In this document: piece by piece, positions 16,296-25,180 of the stretch
Layout: the number at the start of each line of letters is the position of its first letter
Position numbering within the stretch: the stretch's first letter is position 1
Source of the DNA: a bacterium
GTDB lineage: Bacteria; Vulcanimicrobiota; Vulcanimicrobiia; Vulcanimicrobiales; Vulcanimicrobiaceae
NCBI GenBank assembly: GCA_021778415.1
Contig: JAJYCL010000011.1
Location: forward strand, 1 to 64,000
Direction: 5' to 3'
Length of the DNA: 64,000 nt
Program-made: the position numbers and the translations under genes
Notes under the pieces: generated by a model
The model's input: the letters and a program-made list of their open reading frames with translations, nothing else
Told to the model about the DNA's origin: nothing
Database searches by the model: none

Positions 16296-17132
16296 ATGTC
16301 GACAATCATCATCGAGCAAGCCGAATTTACCGCGCTGCGAGATCTCATCGCGCAGCGTTTTGGTATTTATTACGACGATTCCAAACAATTTCTCTTGCAG
16401 AGTCGCTTGCAAACGCGGTTGCTCAAATGCCGGGTGAACACGTTCGTCGAATACCATCGGTATCTGCAACTTTCGGCAGATCGAGAAGCAGAATGGTCGG
16501 AATTGGCATCCGTTCTTTCGAACAATGAAACGTATTTTTTTCGTGAAAAGGCACAGCTTGAAGTCCTCGTCGGTGAGGTCAGCGATGAAGCCGTCAAAAT
16601 GGGTGGTCGCTTACGCGTCTGGTCGGCGGCGTGTTCAACGGGCGAGGAGCCCTTTACCATCGCCATGATGCTGCGTGAATCCGGCAAACTTCGGCCGGGA
16701 TCGATCTCCATTCGCGCCGGCGATCTCTCGCCGAAGGCGTTGGGAAAATGCGCCGAAGGATTTTACCGCGAGCTGTCATTCCGGGCAACGCCGCCGGAGG
16801 TGATATCGAAATATTTTCGTCCCTTCGAAGGCGGTTTTTTCATCAGCGACGAGATCAAGAAAATGGTGGAATTTTTCCGCATCAATTTACTTGATGCCAA
16901 AGCCGTTGAAGGCGTGGGCATTCACGATGCGATTTTTTGTCGCAACGTGCTCATCTATTTTGATAAACCGACACAAAAGCGCGTCGTCGAGGCCTTCGCC
17001 AAAGCGCTGCGCCCGGGCGGGTATCTTTTTCTCGGCCATGCCGAATCGATTATGCGCCTCACCGATCTGTATCAACCCGTCGTGACTCAAAAAGCAGTTT
17101 TCTATCGAAAGAAGCAGGATGCGGCCAATTAA
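16296..17132 (+). CDS. cheR: Chemotaxis protein methyltransferase CheR
   Basis: The 278-aa protein has the N-terminal CheR alpha domain and a SAM-binding C-terminal domain. Diagnostic segments are NNETYFFRE (about residue 74), RVWSAACSTGEEPFTIAM (SAM motif I) and IFCRNVLIYFDKPTQKRVV. It adds methyl groups to glutamates of chemoreceptors. Its end overlaps cheB by 14 bp, showing translational coupling. No chemoreceptor gene is in this window. Confidence 0.96.
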   Translation: MSTIIIEQAEFTALRDLIAQRFGIYYDDSKQFLLQSRLQTRLLKCRVNTFVEYHRYLQLSADREAEWSELASVLSNNETYFFREKAQLEVLVGEVSDEAVKMGGRLRVWSAACSTGEEPFTIAMMLRESGKLRPGSISIRAGDLSPKALGKCAEGFYRELSFRATPPEVISKYFRPFEGGFFISDEIKKMVEFFRINLLDAKAVEGVGIHDAIFCRNVLIYFDKPTQKRVVEAFAKALRPGGYLFLGHAESIMRLTDLYQPVVTQKAVFYRKKQDAAN

Positions 17133-18231
17133 CGTTTTGGTGGTCGACGATTCGGCGTTTATGCGTCGGGCGATTTCCAAGATGCTCGAAGGTGAACAGG
17201 ATATCGTCGTCTGCGCGACTGCGCGTAGCGGCGAAGAAGGCGTGAGTAAGGCGATGCAATATCGGCCTGACGTCATCACCATGGATGTCGAGATGCCGGG
17301 GGCGGGCGGGCTAGAAGCCGTGCGCCAAATTATGGCGCAGCGCCGTACGCCGATCATCATGGTCAGCTCCCTGACGCGCGACGGTGCCGATACGACGTTT
17401 CGAGCCCTCGAACTCGGCGCCGTCGATTTCATCGCGAAACCGGATGCCGCGTACGTCAACATCACGGCTGTGGCGCGCGACCTTATTGCCAAAGTCCGGA
17501 CCTTCGCACATCGTCCGCCCGATATGTCGGTCGCGTTTGCGCCATCGGGCCACGGCTCGTCGGTCGCCGTCGTCGTTCCGCGTATTCTCACGACGCATGC
17601 TCCACCGTCCGTCCCCACGTCGCATCACCGCGTCGGACGCGATGCCTTTGAATGCGTGGCCATCGGAACGTCGACCGGCGGACCCGTCGCGCTTTCACGT
17701 CTCATTCCGAAATTGCCCGGAGATTTTCCGTGCCCGATCGTCATCGTGCAACATATGCCGCTCGGCTTCACGCGCCCGTTGGCAGACCGATTGAATTCGC
17801 AGTCGAAATTGACAGTCGTGGAAGCGGCTATCGGTATGCCGTTGCGTCCTGGTGAAGTGCTGATCGTTCCTTCGGGCAAGCAGTTGTCGCTGCGCAACGT
17901 TGGTCATGGTGTTGAAGTCAATCTGCACAACGACGATGGGTCATCCTTGCATGTGCCGTCGGTGGATATCATGACCGAAGCGGTCGCGCAAACATACGGT
18001 CGGACAGCGATTGGCGTGGTCATGACGGGAATGGGCCAAGATGGTGTTCGCGGTTTACGGTTGCTTAAGAATCGCGGAGGTTTTGTCGTTGGACAGGATG
18101 AGGCAACCTGCGTCGTCTATGGCATGCCCCGAGCCGCCGCCAAGGAAGGGCTCGTCGATCGCGTTGCTCCGCTTGACGAAATTCCGACGATCCTGTGCGA
18201 TTTAACCGCACGGGACTTGGCAAACTCTTAA
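17119..18231 (+). CDS. cheB: Chemotaxis response regulator, protein-glutamate methylesterase CheB
   Basis: The 370-aa protein has an N-terminal receiver (VDDSAFMRR, phospho-Asp in VITMDVEMPG, about residue 57), a linker rich in Pro/Ser/His, and a C-terminal methylesterase with the catalytic GTSTGGP serine, IVQHMP histidine and GMGQDG aspartate. It removes methyl groups from receptors, opposing CheR, when phosphorylated by CheA. The gene overlaps cheR; fliA follows 68 bp downstream. Confidence 0.97.
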   Translation: MRPINVLVVDDSAFMRRAISKMLEGEQDIVVCATARSGEEGVSKAMQYRPDVITMDVEMPGAGGLEAVRQIMAQRRTPIIMVSSLTRDGADTTFRALELGAVDFIAKPDAAYVNITAVARDLIAKVRTFAHRPPDMSVAFAPSGHGSSVAVVVPRILTTHAPPSVPTSHHRVGRDAFECVAIGTSTGGPVALSRLIPKLPGDFPCPIVIVQHMPLGFTRPLADRLNSQSKLTVVEAAIGMPLRPGEVLIVPSGKQLSLRNVGHGVEVNLHNDDGSSLHVPSVDIMTEAVAQTYGRTAIGVVMTGMGQDGVRGLRLLKNRGGFVVGQDEATCVVYGMPRAAAKEGLVDRVAPLDEIPTILCDLTARDLANS

Positions 18232-18299
18232 CCCCTTGCGCACCAAGGCTTTGCGCGAAATGATAGGAACGTCCGCCTACGCTTGCAAAGGCCGACGAG

Positions 18300-19121
18300 A
18301 TGGCTGCTAAGCGCGTGCCGGCGCAATACATCATCGCAGGGGTCGCGTACTCCCGCGAAGAGATCGTGCACAAGTACTTGCACTTGGTGAAGTACGTCGC
18401 TGGCCGCATTTCCGTCAATTTACCGCCCAATGTCGAGATTAGCGATTTGATCAACGATGGAATTCTTGGGTTGATCGACGCCATTGAAAAATACGATGAT
18501 GATCGCGGGGTCAAATTTGAGACGTATGCAATTACGCGAATCAACGGCGCAATCATCGATGCCCTGCGCGCCTTGGATTGGGTTCCGCGAGCGGTTCGCC
18601 AGCGTGGGCGGGAGATAGAACGGACGATCGCCCAATTGGAAGTCGATCTCGGCCGCGTCCCGACCGACGATGAAATCGCCGAGCGCATGGCGTTACCGCG
18701 ACGTGAATTCGATCGTATCGTGCAGCGCGTGCGCGGAACGGCAGTGCTTTCATTAGAAGAGTTTCTTCCCAATGAACGCGGGTATGAAATTCCCCTCGTC
18801 GATACGTTGGCCGACGACGCAAGCGATATATCATCGGAAGTCGAGTCGCACGAGTTGCGCGAATCGCTCGTGCGCGCGGTGGAGTCGCTCTCTCGGCAAG
18901 AGCGGACGGTCATCACGCTCTATTACTTTGAGGGACAGACGCTCAAGGAAATTAAGGCGGCCCTTGGCGTCTCGGAATCGCGCGTTTCGCAGATTCACGC
19001 CCAAGCGGTTATTCATTTGCGCCAGCGCTTGCGGGAGCTCCAAGAAGAACTTGGATATCGCGAGGGCGATCCGAACGTGAAGCAAAAATACGTCAAAAAA
19101 CCGACGCTTCCGCCAAGGTAA
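18300..19121 (+). CDS. fliA: RNA polymerase sigma factor for flagellar genes (FliA/WhiG, sigma-28)
   Basis: The 273-aa protein shows sigma-70 regions 2 (LHLVKYVAGRISVNLPPNVEISDLINDGILGLIDAIEKYDDDRGVKFETYAITRINGAIIDALRALDWVPR), 3 and 4 (LSRQERTVITLYYFEGQTLKEIKAALGVSESRVSQIHAQAV). The DWVPRAVRQ segment is typical of FliA/WhiG rather than RpoD. It should direct late flagellar genes. The flanking chemotaxis and hook-length genes support this. FlgM and flagellin are not present in this window. Confidence 0.94.
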   Translation: MAAKRVPAQYIIAGVAYSREEIVHKYLHLVKYVAGRISVNLPPNVEISDLINDGILGLIDAIEKYDDDRGVKFETYAITRINGAIIDALRALDWVPRAVRQRGREIERTIAQLEVDLGRVPTDDEIAERMALPRREFDRIVQRVRGTAVLSLEEFLPNERGYEIPLVDTLADDASDISSEVESHELRESLVRAVESLSRQERTVITLYYFEGQTLKEIKAALGVSESRVSQIHAQAVIHLRQRLRELQEELGYREGDPNVKQKYVKKPTLPPR

Positions 19122-19171
19122 GCGTCCATAGTGTATACTGAGCGAAAAGAGCCACCGGAAAGGAGTCAGCC

Positions 19172-19492
19172 GTGGCCATTCGCCCCGTGGATCTTCAACT
19201 CGCCTACATGGCCGGGCCCCAGAGTGCGGCCCAAACTGCCAGTGCTCAGGCTGCCCCGTCGATTGCTCAGCAGAGCGCCGCCGCGTCATTTGCTGCGGCC
19301 GTTTCCGAACGTGAAGAAAAGGTCGCCGGCGGCGACGATATCGATCGTGCGCAGATGCGGACGAATGCCGATCGCGACGCCGATCCGGATTGGACCCAAG
19401 ACGGGCAAAAACGTCGGCACCGCTCGGGCTCGGATCCCGACGCGGCCGCCGCGAGCGATGGTGAAATTCACTTTATCGACACGAGCGCCTAG
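19172..19492 (+). CDS. Small hypothetical protein between fliA and the second FliK
   Basis: A 106-aa, Ala-, Asp- and Gln-rich protein of low complexity, with no membrane segment and a charged second half. The GTG start (19172) has AAGGAG 7 bases upstream, so it is probably translated. TATACT (19134-19139) upstream is a possible -10. It is 6 bp from the following FliK-like gene. I recognise no family. Confidence 0.6.
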   Translation: MAIRPVDLQLAYMAGPQSAAQTASAQAAPSIAQQSAAASFAAAVSEREEKVAGGDDIDRAQMRTNADRDADPDWTQDGQKRRHRSGSDPDAAAASDGEIHFIDTSA

Positions 19493-19498
19493 CCTCGT

Positions 19499-21199
19499 AT
19501 GAGTGGGCTCGACCCGCTGGCCGCGTTTGCACTGAGTCAAGCGAACGCCCTCGCCGGAGAGGTTGCTCTGGCTCTCGATGCGGCGACGCTTTCCCTCGGT
19601 GCCAAACTCGGCGATATTCTCTCGGCAACCGTTCTTCCGCCTCAGAACGGAAGCGATTTTTTACTGATTTCAGGTCAGGTGATTCAAGCGCAATTGCCGC
19701 CGGCAATTCATCCCGGGGAGCTCCTCGCGCTTGAGGTGACTCGCGTGACGCCGCAACAAATTCTGGTACGAAACCTCGGCGTGACGCCCCCGCCGGCGGT
19801 CGCAACGGAAGCGTCAACGCCGCCGGTTCCGGCCGCGCCGACAGCCGCGCCGTCCGGCCAGACGGCCGCAAATCCGCCACCCACTGGCCCGGCAGCGATG
19901 CGCGATGTGGTGATTTCAACCGTTTTTCCCGCACGAAGTTATGCTCCACCGCCACCCGTTGCGACCGTCTTGCCGGCGGATCTGCCCTTGGTTGAGCAGC
20001 CCGGTCTCGATGCCCGGATGGCGGCACAAGCGGCTCGCGGTCCGATTCCACAGGCACCCGAAAACGTGCCGGCCGATCGGCCGGCGGCATCCTCGACATC
20101 ACCGGGATCGGCTGCCGTTGCTCAATCCGGGAAAGCGCTTCCCCCGCCCGTCGCGCCTGCCGGTATTCCGGTGACCCTATCTGCCATTACTCAGCGATTT
20201 TCCGCACCCATTGAAATTTTGTTGCGAGCCGGAAGCGAGGGGCAACCTGTTGCTCCGGATGTGCCGGGCCCGATGCCGCCGGGGCCGGATCTCCCGCCCG
20301 AAGCAGGCGTTCGTTCGACCATGGGGCAGGCAATCGTCACCGAACCGGACGCGAAGGCGAGCATTCCGCAGGTGAACTATTCACCCGTCGTTGCAATGCG
20401 ATCGCTTATCGGTGCCTTTGCCCGGCTTGAATCGTCGTTGGCGAGTCTTCCAAGCGACACCGCCGATGTCGCGATGACGACCGTCCGCTCGATACTCAGT
20501 TTCGTCGGACGCTTGGATCCGAAAAATGTGCGTGCGTTGCCGGAGCAGATTGCGGCGTTCGTTTCTCATGTGATCGAGGGGCCCGAGCCGAAACTTGCCG
20601 CGCTTGCCCGTTCCGAGCAAACGATCGGCGATCAAGCGCGTTCGGTCGAACGGAACGTCGCCGTAACGCACGATTTAAAAACCGCGTTGGCGACGATTAT
20701 CACGCGTTCGACGACGCCCGGTCCGGTCGCCGCGGCAGCGTCGGAAACGCTCACTGCGATCACGACGACGCAACTTGGGACGCTCGCATCGAATGCCGCA
20801 AATCCAACGGCGATTTCCTTTGCGATTCCGCTCTCGCTCATGTCCGGCACAGCCGTTGCGCAACTCGCGATCTCGCGTGACGGCAAGCACTCGCGAGAAC
20901 CGTTGGATGCCGAGAACTTTCACATTGCGTTTGTGTTGGAGACGAAAAATCTCGGCGTCGTTGCCATCGATATGCAAACCGTCGGCCGCAAGGTGCAAGT
21001 CGCCGTCAAAACGGAGCGGGAATCGTTTGCTCAGGTTGTGACGAAATCGCTCGCGACGTTGCGCGACCGACTCGAAATGCTCTCGTATCATGTGACCAAC
21101 GCCGCTGCCTCGGTTGCCGCGCGTGTGACGGCGACGCCACCGTCGCGACCGGAGGCGCAGCCGAAAGGTGCAACCTCGCTTGTCGATGTGCAAGCATGA
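19499..21199 (+). CDS. FliK-like protein with hook-length-control C-terminal domain (second copy)
   Basis: The 566-aa protein has a structured N-terminus, a long Pro/Ala-rich linker (about residues 95-270) and a C-terminal domain (about 430-535) with PLSLMSGTAVAQLAI and LETKNLGVVAIDMQTVGRKVQVAVKTERESFAQVV, which resembles the FliK/YlqG Flg_hook domain. It overlaps the following FlhB-C-like gene by 4 bp. This pairing is the one known as ylqG-ylqH in Bacillus. A role in export-substrate switching is inferred; a bona fide fliK lies at 42880. Confidence 0.75.
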   Translation: MSGLDPLAAFALSQANALAGEVALALDAATLSLGAKLGDILSATVLPPQNGSDFLLISGQVIQAQLPPAIHPGELLALEVTRVTPQQILVRNLGVTPPPAVATEASTPPVPAAPTAAPSGQTAANPPPTGPAAMRDVVISTVFPARSYAPPPPVATVLPADLPLVEQPGLDARMAAQAARGPIPQAPENVPADRPAASSTSPGSAAVAQSGKALPPPVAPAGIPVTLSAITQRFSAPIEILLRAGSEGQPVAPDVPGPMPPGPDLPPEAGVRSTMGQAIVTEPDAKASIPQVNYSPVVAMRSLIGAFARLESSLASLPSDTADVAMTTVRSILSFVGRLDPKNVRALPEQIAAFVSHVIEGPEPKLAALARSEQTIGDQARSVERNVAVTHDLKTALATIITRSTTPGPVAAAASETLTAITTTQLGTLASNAANPTAISFAIPLSLMSGTAVAQLAISRDGKHSREPLDAENFHIAFVLETKNLGVVAIDMQTVGRKVQVAVKTERESFAQVVTKSLATLRDRLEMLSYHVTNAAASVAARVTATPPSRPEAQPKGATSLVDVQA

Positions 21200-21525
21200 A
21201 AGACGCCGGATTTTGGAACTTCCGCAAGAAGCGCGATGAGCGTCCGGCGGCTGCGGCGATTGCCTACGATCCGTTGCAGGCGCTCCCTCCGGAAGTCGTC
21301 GCAACGGGTTTTGGTGAAGCGGCGAATGAAATTATCGCGGTTGCCCAGGCGCATGGCATTCCGCTTGTTGAGGATTCGGCGTTAGCCGAGGCGCTTGCGC
21401 GCATCGATGTCAGCGAACGGATTCCGCGTGAGCTGTATGCCGTTGTTGCAGAAGTACTCGCCTACGTTTATCGCATCGATGCGGAATTTTCAGCAGAGGT
21501 CAAGGGAGCGGCGTCAAAGCGCTAG
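21196..21525 (+). CDS. FlhB C-terminal-domain homologue (YlqH/FhlB-like)
   Basis: The 109-aa protein contains AAIAYDPLQALPPEVVATGFGEAA, HGIPLVEDSALAEAL and PRELYAVVAEVLAYVYRI, aligning with the part of FlhB after its NPTH self-cleavage site, with no membrane helices and no NPTH. It therefore looks like a free-standing copy of the FlhB cytoplasmic cleavage product. Similar proteins (YlqH) can take the place of FlhB-CC in Bacillus. The full flhB is at 54554. Confidence 0.85.
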   Translation: MKDAGFWNFRKKRDERPAAAAIAYDPLQALPPEVVATGFGEAANEIIAVAQAHGIPLVEDSALAEALARIDVSERIPRELYAVVAEVLAYVYRIDAEFSAEVKGAASKR

Positions 21526-21576
21526 GCACTCTTCCTTCGCGTGAGGAAGTCTTACCGGATGGGGTTGGATTCCTAA

Positions 21577-24138
21577 ATGCGCGCATGGTTTGCACGTGGA
21601 GATATTGAGCACTCGTTCGACAAGGAGTATTTCGATCGTGGTGTTGCCTATCGTGATGAACGACGTGTCATCGATTTGCGTATCGATACCGTTGGTCGCC
21701 GAGTTGTCTCTGCCGTCTCCGGTACGAATGGGCGTGTCTACCGTGTCGAAGTCTCGACGCTTGCGCCGAATGGTCGCATCCGTTTAGGCGGAACGTGCAG
21801 TTGTCCGGTTGGCTCGAATTGTCAACACGTCGTCGCAACCTTGCTTGCAGCACTCGACCGATTGGGTGAACCGGATGGCGGAAGTGTGCCCTCCGTGGGA
21901 ATCGGCGAGATGCGCGATAACGATCCGACGCCGATCATTCGCATCTTTACTCAGCGCGTTTCTAATGCCGAACGATTTGAACGGTATTTTCTTTCACTCC
22001 GCTTTGCCTATGGTTTGGAAGCGATCGATCTTGACGACTCGCGGGAAATTATTGAAAGCCGGGAGCCCGGCCGCACAACGCTCTATCGTCGCCGCAATAC
22101 GTTTGAACAGTGGTGTGTCGAACGCCTGAGCGCGTATGGTTTGGAACGTCTGGCCTTGCGCGATAAGAGTCGCGCCGGAGTCTTTGCATTCGTCGATGAT
22201 CGCGAAGGAACGCGGTTGGCGCGTTTTGCGCGTCATGATGCCGAGGTGCTTCGTGATGAAGGCTGGGAGATCGATTTTGAGGAGCGTTCGGCGCCGTCGA
22301 TTCTTGATTACGATGCGCCGGTTGAAGCCCAACTTGCAGAGACGGAAGATCGCTGGTTCGATCTGGATTTAGGCATTGTCGTCGAGGGGAATCGCGTCTC
22401 GTTATTGCCTGCCGTCTTGGATGCATTACTTCGCCTGCGGCGCGGGCAATCGATCAGCGATGAGCCGTACTACGTGCGCATCGATGACGGTCGTTTTCTC
22501 TCAGTTCCGGCCGAGCGCGTCGGCTCGGTTGTCGGCACATTAGTCGATTTATTCGGAGATCTTCCCGAAGACCGTAAACCGCGGATGCGTCTGGATCTCT
22601 CGCAGTCGCTTGCACTGGCGCGCTTGTCGGGTGTTGTGCGGGTGACGGGCGCGCGTGAATTACAAGCCTTTGCCGACGCGCTGTCTCGTGATCTCACCGA
22701 TGATGAACTTGCCATACCGGCGACTTTGCAGGCTGCCTTACGTCCCTATCAACAGCGTGGCCTAGGGTGGATGCAGCGGCTCGCGCGGCACGGCTTCGGC
22801 GGTATTTTGGCCGACGACATGGGCTTGGGCAAGACGCTCCAGGCGATTGCCCATATTGCCCGGCAGCGCGAACGAACGAAAGGCAAACACGCCGCGCTCG
22901 TGGTCGCGCCGACATCGGTGTTGCCGAACTGGCAGGCCGAATGTGCTCGGTTCGTTCCGGATTTTCGCGTTGTCGTCTGGCACGGTGGGCGACGCGCTTC
23001 GCTCAAACGTGAACTCGCGGGGGCGGATATTGTCGTGACAAGTTACGCGTTGTTACTTCGCGATCAGGAATTTTTTACGTCACGACGGTGGAATATTGCA
23101 ATTCTCGATGAAGCGCAAGCGATTAAAAATACGCGTGCGAAGGTCACGCATGCCGCGTACGCATTGCGCGCCGATCAACGCTTAGCATTGACCGGTACCC
23201 CGATGGAAAATCATCTCGACGAATTGGCCTCGATCGTGACGTTCGTCGAACCGGGATTGCTCGGCACGCCTTCGCATTTTATGCGGACGTTTCGAACGCC
23301 GATTGAAAAACACGGAGATGCCGGACGCCGCGCGCTCTTGGCCGAACGCATCGCCCCGTTTTTGTTGCGGAGAACGAAAGCTGCCGTCGAACGCGAGTTG
23401 CCGCCGAAAACGCAAACCATCGTGCGCATCGAATTGCATGGCGGTCAACGCGATCTCTATGAGTCGGTGCGCCTAGCGATGCATGATCGCGTACGCCAGG
23501 AGATTGCCGCGCGCGGACTGATGCGCAGTCGCATCGTCGTACTCGATGCGCTCCTGAAGTTGCGTCAAGTCTGTTGCGATCCGTCGCTGGTAAAGCTCCC
23601 TCGCGCTCGCGATGTGCGAGAATCGGCAAAACGTGAAGCGCTCTTAGAGATGTTGCCGGAGTTCATCGAAGACGGGCGTCGGATATTGATTTTTTCGCAG
23701 TTCACGTCGATGTTGGATATCTTGGCAGCCGATTTAACGACGCGAGAGATTCCGTTTGTCGAGCTTCGCGGGAGCACGCGGGATCGTAAAACGCCGGTCG
23801 CTCGTTTCCAAGCCGGCGAAGTGCCCGTGTTCTTGATTTCGCTACGGGCCGGCGGAGTGGGGCTTAACCTCACGGCGGCGGATACCGTCATTCATTACGA
23901 TCCCTGGTGGAATCCGGCGGTTGAGCGTCAGGCGACGGATCGAGCCCATCGCATCGGACAGCATCGCTCGGTCTTCGTCTATAAGTTCGTTGCCGTGGGC
24001 ACGGTCGAGGAGCGGATTATCGAGATGCAAGAACGCAAAGATGCCATTGCGCTTGCGCTCTTTGACGAGGCTGCCGATACCACCCGAGCGCTGAGTCCGG
24101 AGGGGATCGAAGCCCTCTTTGCTCCCTTGCCGAATTAG
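21577..24138 (+). CDS. SWI2/SNF2-family helicase with SWIM zinc finger
   Basis: The 853-aa protein starts with a SWIM domain (Cys74, Cys76, Cys82, His84 in CSCPVGSNCQH). The ATPase core has ADDMGLGKT (Lys419), VAPTSVLPNWQAE, ILDEAQAIKN, LTGTPMEN, and helicase motifs V and VI (FLISLRAGGVGLNLTAADTVIHYDPWWNPAVERQATDRAHRIGQ). Bacterial members are DNA translocases of uncertain role, often near DNA-repair genes; recA and recX lie 1 kb downstream. It stands between flagellar genes and ftsY. Confidence 0.92.
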   Translation: MRAWFARGDIEHSFDKEYFDRGVAYRDERRVIDLRIDTVGRRVVSAVSGTNGRVYRVEVSTLAPNGRIRLGGTCSCPVGSNCQHVVATLLAALDRLGEPDGGSVPSVGIGEMRDNDPTPIIRIFTQRVSNAERFERYFLSLRFAYGLEAIDLDDSREIIESREPGRTTLYRRRNTFEQWCVERLSAYGLERLALRDKSRAGVFAFVDDREGTRLARFARHDAEVLRDEGWEIDFEERSAPSILDYDAPVEAQLAETEDRWFDLDLGIVVEGNRVSLLPAVLDALLRLRRGQSISDEPYYVRIDDGRFLSVPAERVGSVVGTLVDLFGDLPEDRKPRMRLDLSQSLALARLSGVVRVTGARELQAFADALSRDLTDDELAIPATLQAALRPYQQRGLGWMQRLARHGFGGILADDMGLGKTLQAIAHIARQRERTKGKHAALVVAPTSVLPNWQAECARFVPDFRVVVWHGGRRASLKRELAGADIVVTSYALLLRDQEFFTSRRWNIAILDEAQAIKNTRAKVTHAAYALRADQRLALTGTPMENHLDELASIVTFVEPGLLGTPSHFMRTFRTPIEKHGDAGRRALLAERIAPFLLRRTKAAVERELPPKTQTIVRIELHGGQRDLYESVRLAMHDRVRQEIAARGLMRSRIVVLDALLKLRQVCCDPSLVKLPRARDVRESAKREALLEMLPEFIEDGRRILIFSQFTSMLDILAADLTTREIPFVELRGSTRDRKTPVARFQAGEVPVFLISLRAGGVGLNLTAADTVIHYDPWWNPAVERQATDRAHRIGQHRSVFVYKFVAVGTVEERIIEMQERKDAIALALFDEAADTTRALSPEGIEALFAPLPN

Positions 24139-24185
24139 GCTCAATCGAACAGGAGTTCGATGTTTTTGCAAGAAAGGCGACCTCT

Positions 24186-25094
24186 GTGAGTTGGCTGACA
24201 AAGATTCGGGACTCGTTCGGCAAGGCGCGAGAGTCCCTCTCCGCCGTGACGGCGATGGGGCGCGCCAAGCGTCCGATCACCGATGAGTTTTGGGATGAGT
24301 TCGAAGAAGCGCTGATTCTCGCTGATGTCGGCATGCCGACGATTCAGAAGATTCTCGATGGCTTAAAAACCGTCCAGCGCCAAGAAGCCTGGAAGACCAG
24401 CGATCAGGTCGTGGCGCGCTTTCGCAAAGATGTCGAGCGTTTTCTCGTGTTCGAGCAGAGCGCATTGGCACTCGCGCCGTCGCCCGCGATCGTGTTGATC
24501 GTCGGTGTCAACGGCTCGGGGAAAACCACCACCATCGGCAAGCTCGCAACGCGGTTTCGCAAAGCGGGCAAATCGGTGTTACTAGTTGCCGGCGACACGT
24601 TTCGCGCCGCCGCCGCCGAGCAACTCGGCATTTGGGCTGAGCGTAGCGGAGCGCAACTTGTGCGCGGAGCCGAGGGTGCCGATCCGGCAGCCGTCGTCTT
24701 TGACGGCGTTCGCGCCGGAATCGCACGCAACGTCGATATCATCCTCATCGATACGGCCGGTCGTCTGCAGAATAAAACCAATCTCATGGCCGAATTGGAG
24801 AAGATGCGTCGCGTTATCGAGCGCGAGGCCGGGGCGCCTCCCGCCGAGACGTTGCTCGTTCTCGATGGAACCACCGGGCAAAACGCGCTCTCGCAAGCCA
24901 AACTCTTTCACGCCGTTGCGCCGATCTCCGGTGTTGTCATCACCAAACTGGATTCTACCGCCAAAGGCGGCGTTCTGATCGGGGTTGTCGATCAACTCGA
25001 AGTCCCGATCAAGCTCGTCGGTGTGGGCGAGAAGGCGGAAGATCTCCGCGATTTCGATCCCTTAGGGTTTGTCTCGGCACTTTTTGATGCCTAA
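24186..25094 (+). CDS. ftsY: Signal recognition particle receptor FtsY
   Basis: The 302-aa SRP GTPase has the N domain (about 1-90), then GVNGSGKTTTIGKLA (P-loop, about 105-119), AGDTFRAAAAEQL, LIDTAGRLQNKTNLMAELEKM, and TKLDSTAKGG. It docks the ribosome-SRP complex at SecYEG. The sequence matches FtsY rather than FlhF (LDGTTGQNAL, DLRDFDPLGFVSALFD at the end). The N-terminal acidic A domain is absent. GTG is the start. Confidence 0.95.
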   Translation: MSWLTKIRDSFGKARESLSAVTAMGRAKRPITDEFWDEFEEALILADVGMPTIQKILDGLKTVQRQEAWKTSDQVVARFRKDVERFLVFEQSALALAPSPAIVLIVGVNGSGKTTTIGKLATRFRKAGKSVLLVAGDTFRAAAAEQLGIWAERSGAQLVRGAEGADPAAVVFDGVRAGIARNVDIILIDTAGRLQNKTNLMAELEKMRRVIEREAGAPPAETLLVLDGTTGQNALSQAKLFHAVAPISGVVITKLDSTAKGGVLIGVVDQLEVPIKLVGVGEKAEDLRDFDPLGFVSALFDA

Positions 25095-25097
25095 GGT

Positions 25098-25119
25098 GAG
25101 TGCCATACAGTTGGCACTC
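25098..25119. other. Inverted repeat between ftsY and recA
   Basis: GAGTGCCA-TACAGT-TGGCACTC is a perfect 8-bp inverted repeat (extendable to 10 with a wobble) starting 4 bp after the ftsY stop. There is no T run. It may be a terminator lacking a T tract or an operator in the recA promoter region. No LexA-type GAAC-N4-GTTC box was found in the gap. Confidence 0.5.
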
Positions 25120-25180
25120 GCATGCAATAGCGTGATGGACGTACAGCACGTGATACCCCAATCTACGAAAGGACACTTCC

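Noticed and set aside
24186-25094. FlhF, because of the flagellar neighbourhood
   Set aside because: The GTPase motifs and the C-terminus are those of FtsY, and it lies beside recA rather than flhA.
25098-25119. CIRCE-type heat-shock operator
   Set aside because: CIRCE is TTAGCACTC-N9-GAGTGCTAA; here the half-sites are in the opposite order with a 6-base spacer and different end bases.
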